This document shows positions 63,568-64,000 of a DNA stretch of 64,000 nt, one piece after another. Source of the DNA: Gracilimonas sp040877545 (GTDB taxonomy: Bacteria; Bacteroidota; Rhodothermia; Balneolales; Balneolaceae); the NCBI GenBank assembly GCA_040877545.1, contig JBBDNN010000106.1:62001-126000 (forward strand). The letters run 5' to 3'. The notes under the pieces were generated by a model. It was not told the origin of the DNA. It saw only the letters and a list, made by a program, of their open reading frames with translations, and made no database searches. Both the position numbers and the translations under genes were made by a program. Every line of letters begins with the position of its first letter. Within the stretch, counting starts at the first letter, position 1.

Positions 63568-64000
63568 CTAACTGCCTGCTTGCTCACTTGCGCAATCACC
63601 AGCACAAACTTGTACACTTGGTAAATTAAGTACATCAACCTGTGGGAGAGCTGCATTAAATTTATTTTCAATCACCTGTAAAATTTCATTCGTCAATATG
63701 GCATTTCCTCTCTGGTTCGGATGTATGGCATCTGTTGAAAGTACACCGTTAGGACTAAAATCAGCATTAAGATCGACTCCCTCTATCCTGATACCGGGTA
63801 TACCATCACTAATTCCAAAAATATCCGCAAAAGCTCCCATTGGTGCATTGGTATCATATAATGCCAGGCGGTCAGAGTTTGCGTCCACTGCATTTGCAAT
63901 CATTGCATTGAAAGTTGTTCTCTTTATTTCAATTTGTTGCTGTTCCTCAGGAATCAGGACGAGCTCATCACCTGCAGGGCTTTCGGTTCCAACTCCACTT
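63568..64000 (-). CDS. C-terminal part of an SGNH/GDSL-type hydrolase (5' end outside window)
   Basis: 143 residues are visible and the frame is open to the window edge. TDAIHPNQRGNAILTNEILQ gives the DxxH block of SGNH/GDSL esterases, with the catalytic aspartate and histidine. The segment before it (LALYDTNAPMGAFADIFGI ... LNADFSPNGVLS) fits the same fold. The catalytic serine block must lie further upstream. The tail (VCAGDCASEQAGS) has two cysteines. Bacteroidota relatives are often lipoproteins. Substrate unknown. Confidence 0.75.
   Translation of the reverse strand, partial: SGVGTESPAGDELVLIPEEQQQIEIKRTTFNAMIANAVDANSDRLALYDTNAPMGAFADIFGISDGIPGIRIEGVDLNADFSPNGVLSTDAIHPNQRGNAILTNEILQVIENKFNAALPQVDVLNLPSVQVCAGDCASEQAGS

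Noticed and set aside
1..64000. CRISPR array, prophage or transposon
   Set aside because: No regularly spaced direct repeats, integrase, transposase or phage structural genes were seen.

Overview
The window looks like a chromosome segment of a Bacteroidota/Balneolota-type Gram-negative bacterium, most like the Balneolaceae. This is an inference from gene content, because no rRNA is present. The evidence: several secreted proteins end in a type IX (PNPFNPTT) sorting domain; there are PorV/PorQ and TonB receptors; purH sits directly upstream of mreBCD-mrdA-rodA; CcmE is the cysteine variant; and TAnnTTTG promoter-like motifs occur. Base composition is moderately AT-rich and even. I saw no tRNA, rRNA, CRISPR array, transposase or phage gene.

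Layout. 1-10.7 kb (minus strand): the 5' part of a secreted protein with OB-fold-like domains, then a four-gene cluster read as parvulin lipoprotein, TonB-dependent receptor, giant secreted FN3-like protein and PorV-like barrel. A perfect LacI/CcpA-type palindrome lies just upstream of this cluster. 11-14.5 kb: ispG (minus) diverges from a secreted GH13 amylase across a long non-coding region that carries a diverged repeat. 14.5-22.7 kb (minus): cytochrome c maturation genes ccmC-ccmD-ccmE-ccmF, a DUF5683 protein, an M48 lipoprotein metalloprotease and two tandem rhomboids. 22.9-25.2 kb: amt and a TorF-type porin. 25.6-38.3 kb (plus): a PH/SHOCT membrane protein, a kynureninase-like PLP enzyme, recA-recX-AI-2E permease, purN-purH and the rod-shape operon. 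38.3-40.2 kb: rnhB and a VWA protein.

40.2-54.8 kb (minus) is one long convoy read as small barrel, TonB receptor-like protein, nadE, LysM transglycosylase, S41 protease, PHP phosphatase, ribH, uppS, bamA and three Skp/OmpH paralogues. Many junctions abut or overlap by a few bases. It combines outer-membrane assembly (BamA with three Skp-like chaperones), lipid carrier supply (UppS) and wall remodelling (transglycosylase, CtpA-type protease). 54.9-61.5 kb (plus, with one minus gene): purE, a GH97 gene reduced to its two ends, a GH2 enzyme with the glucuronidase NxK motif, a sorted W-rich secreted protein, an RRM protein, a sorted serine protease and a YbjQ protein. 61.6-64 kb (minus): dnaJ, grpE and the 3' part of an SGNH/GDSL-type secreted protein.

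Most of the window is housekeeping. The parts that best repay attention are the LacI-operator-linked receptor/FN3/PorV/parvulin cluster, the GH97 deletion relic, the dispersed palindromic repeats (one read as protein inside a signal-peptide region) and the tripled Skp genes.
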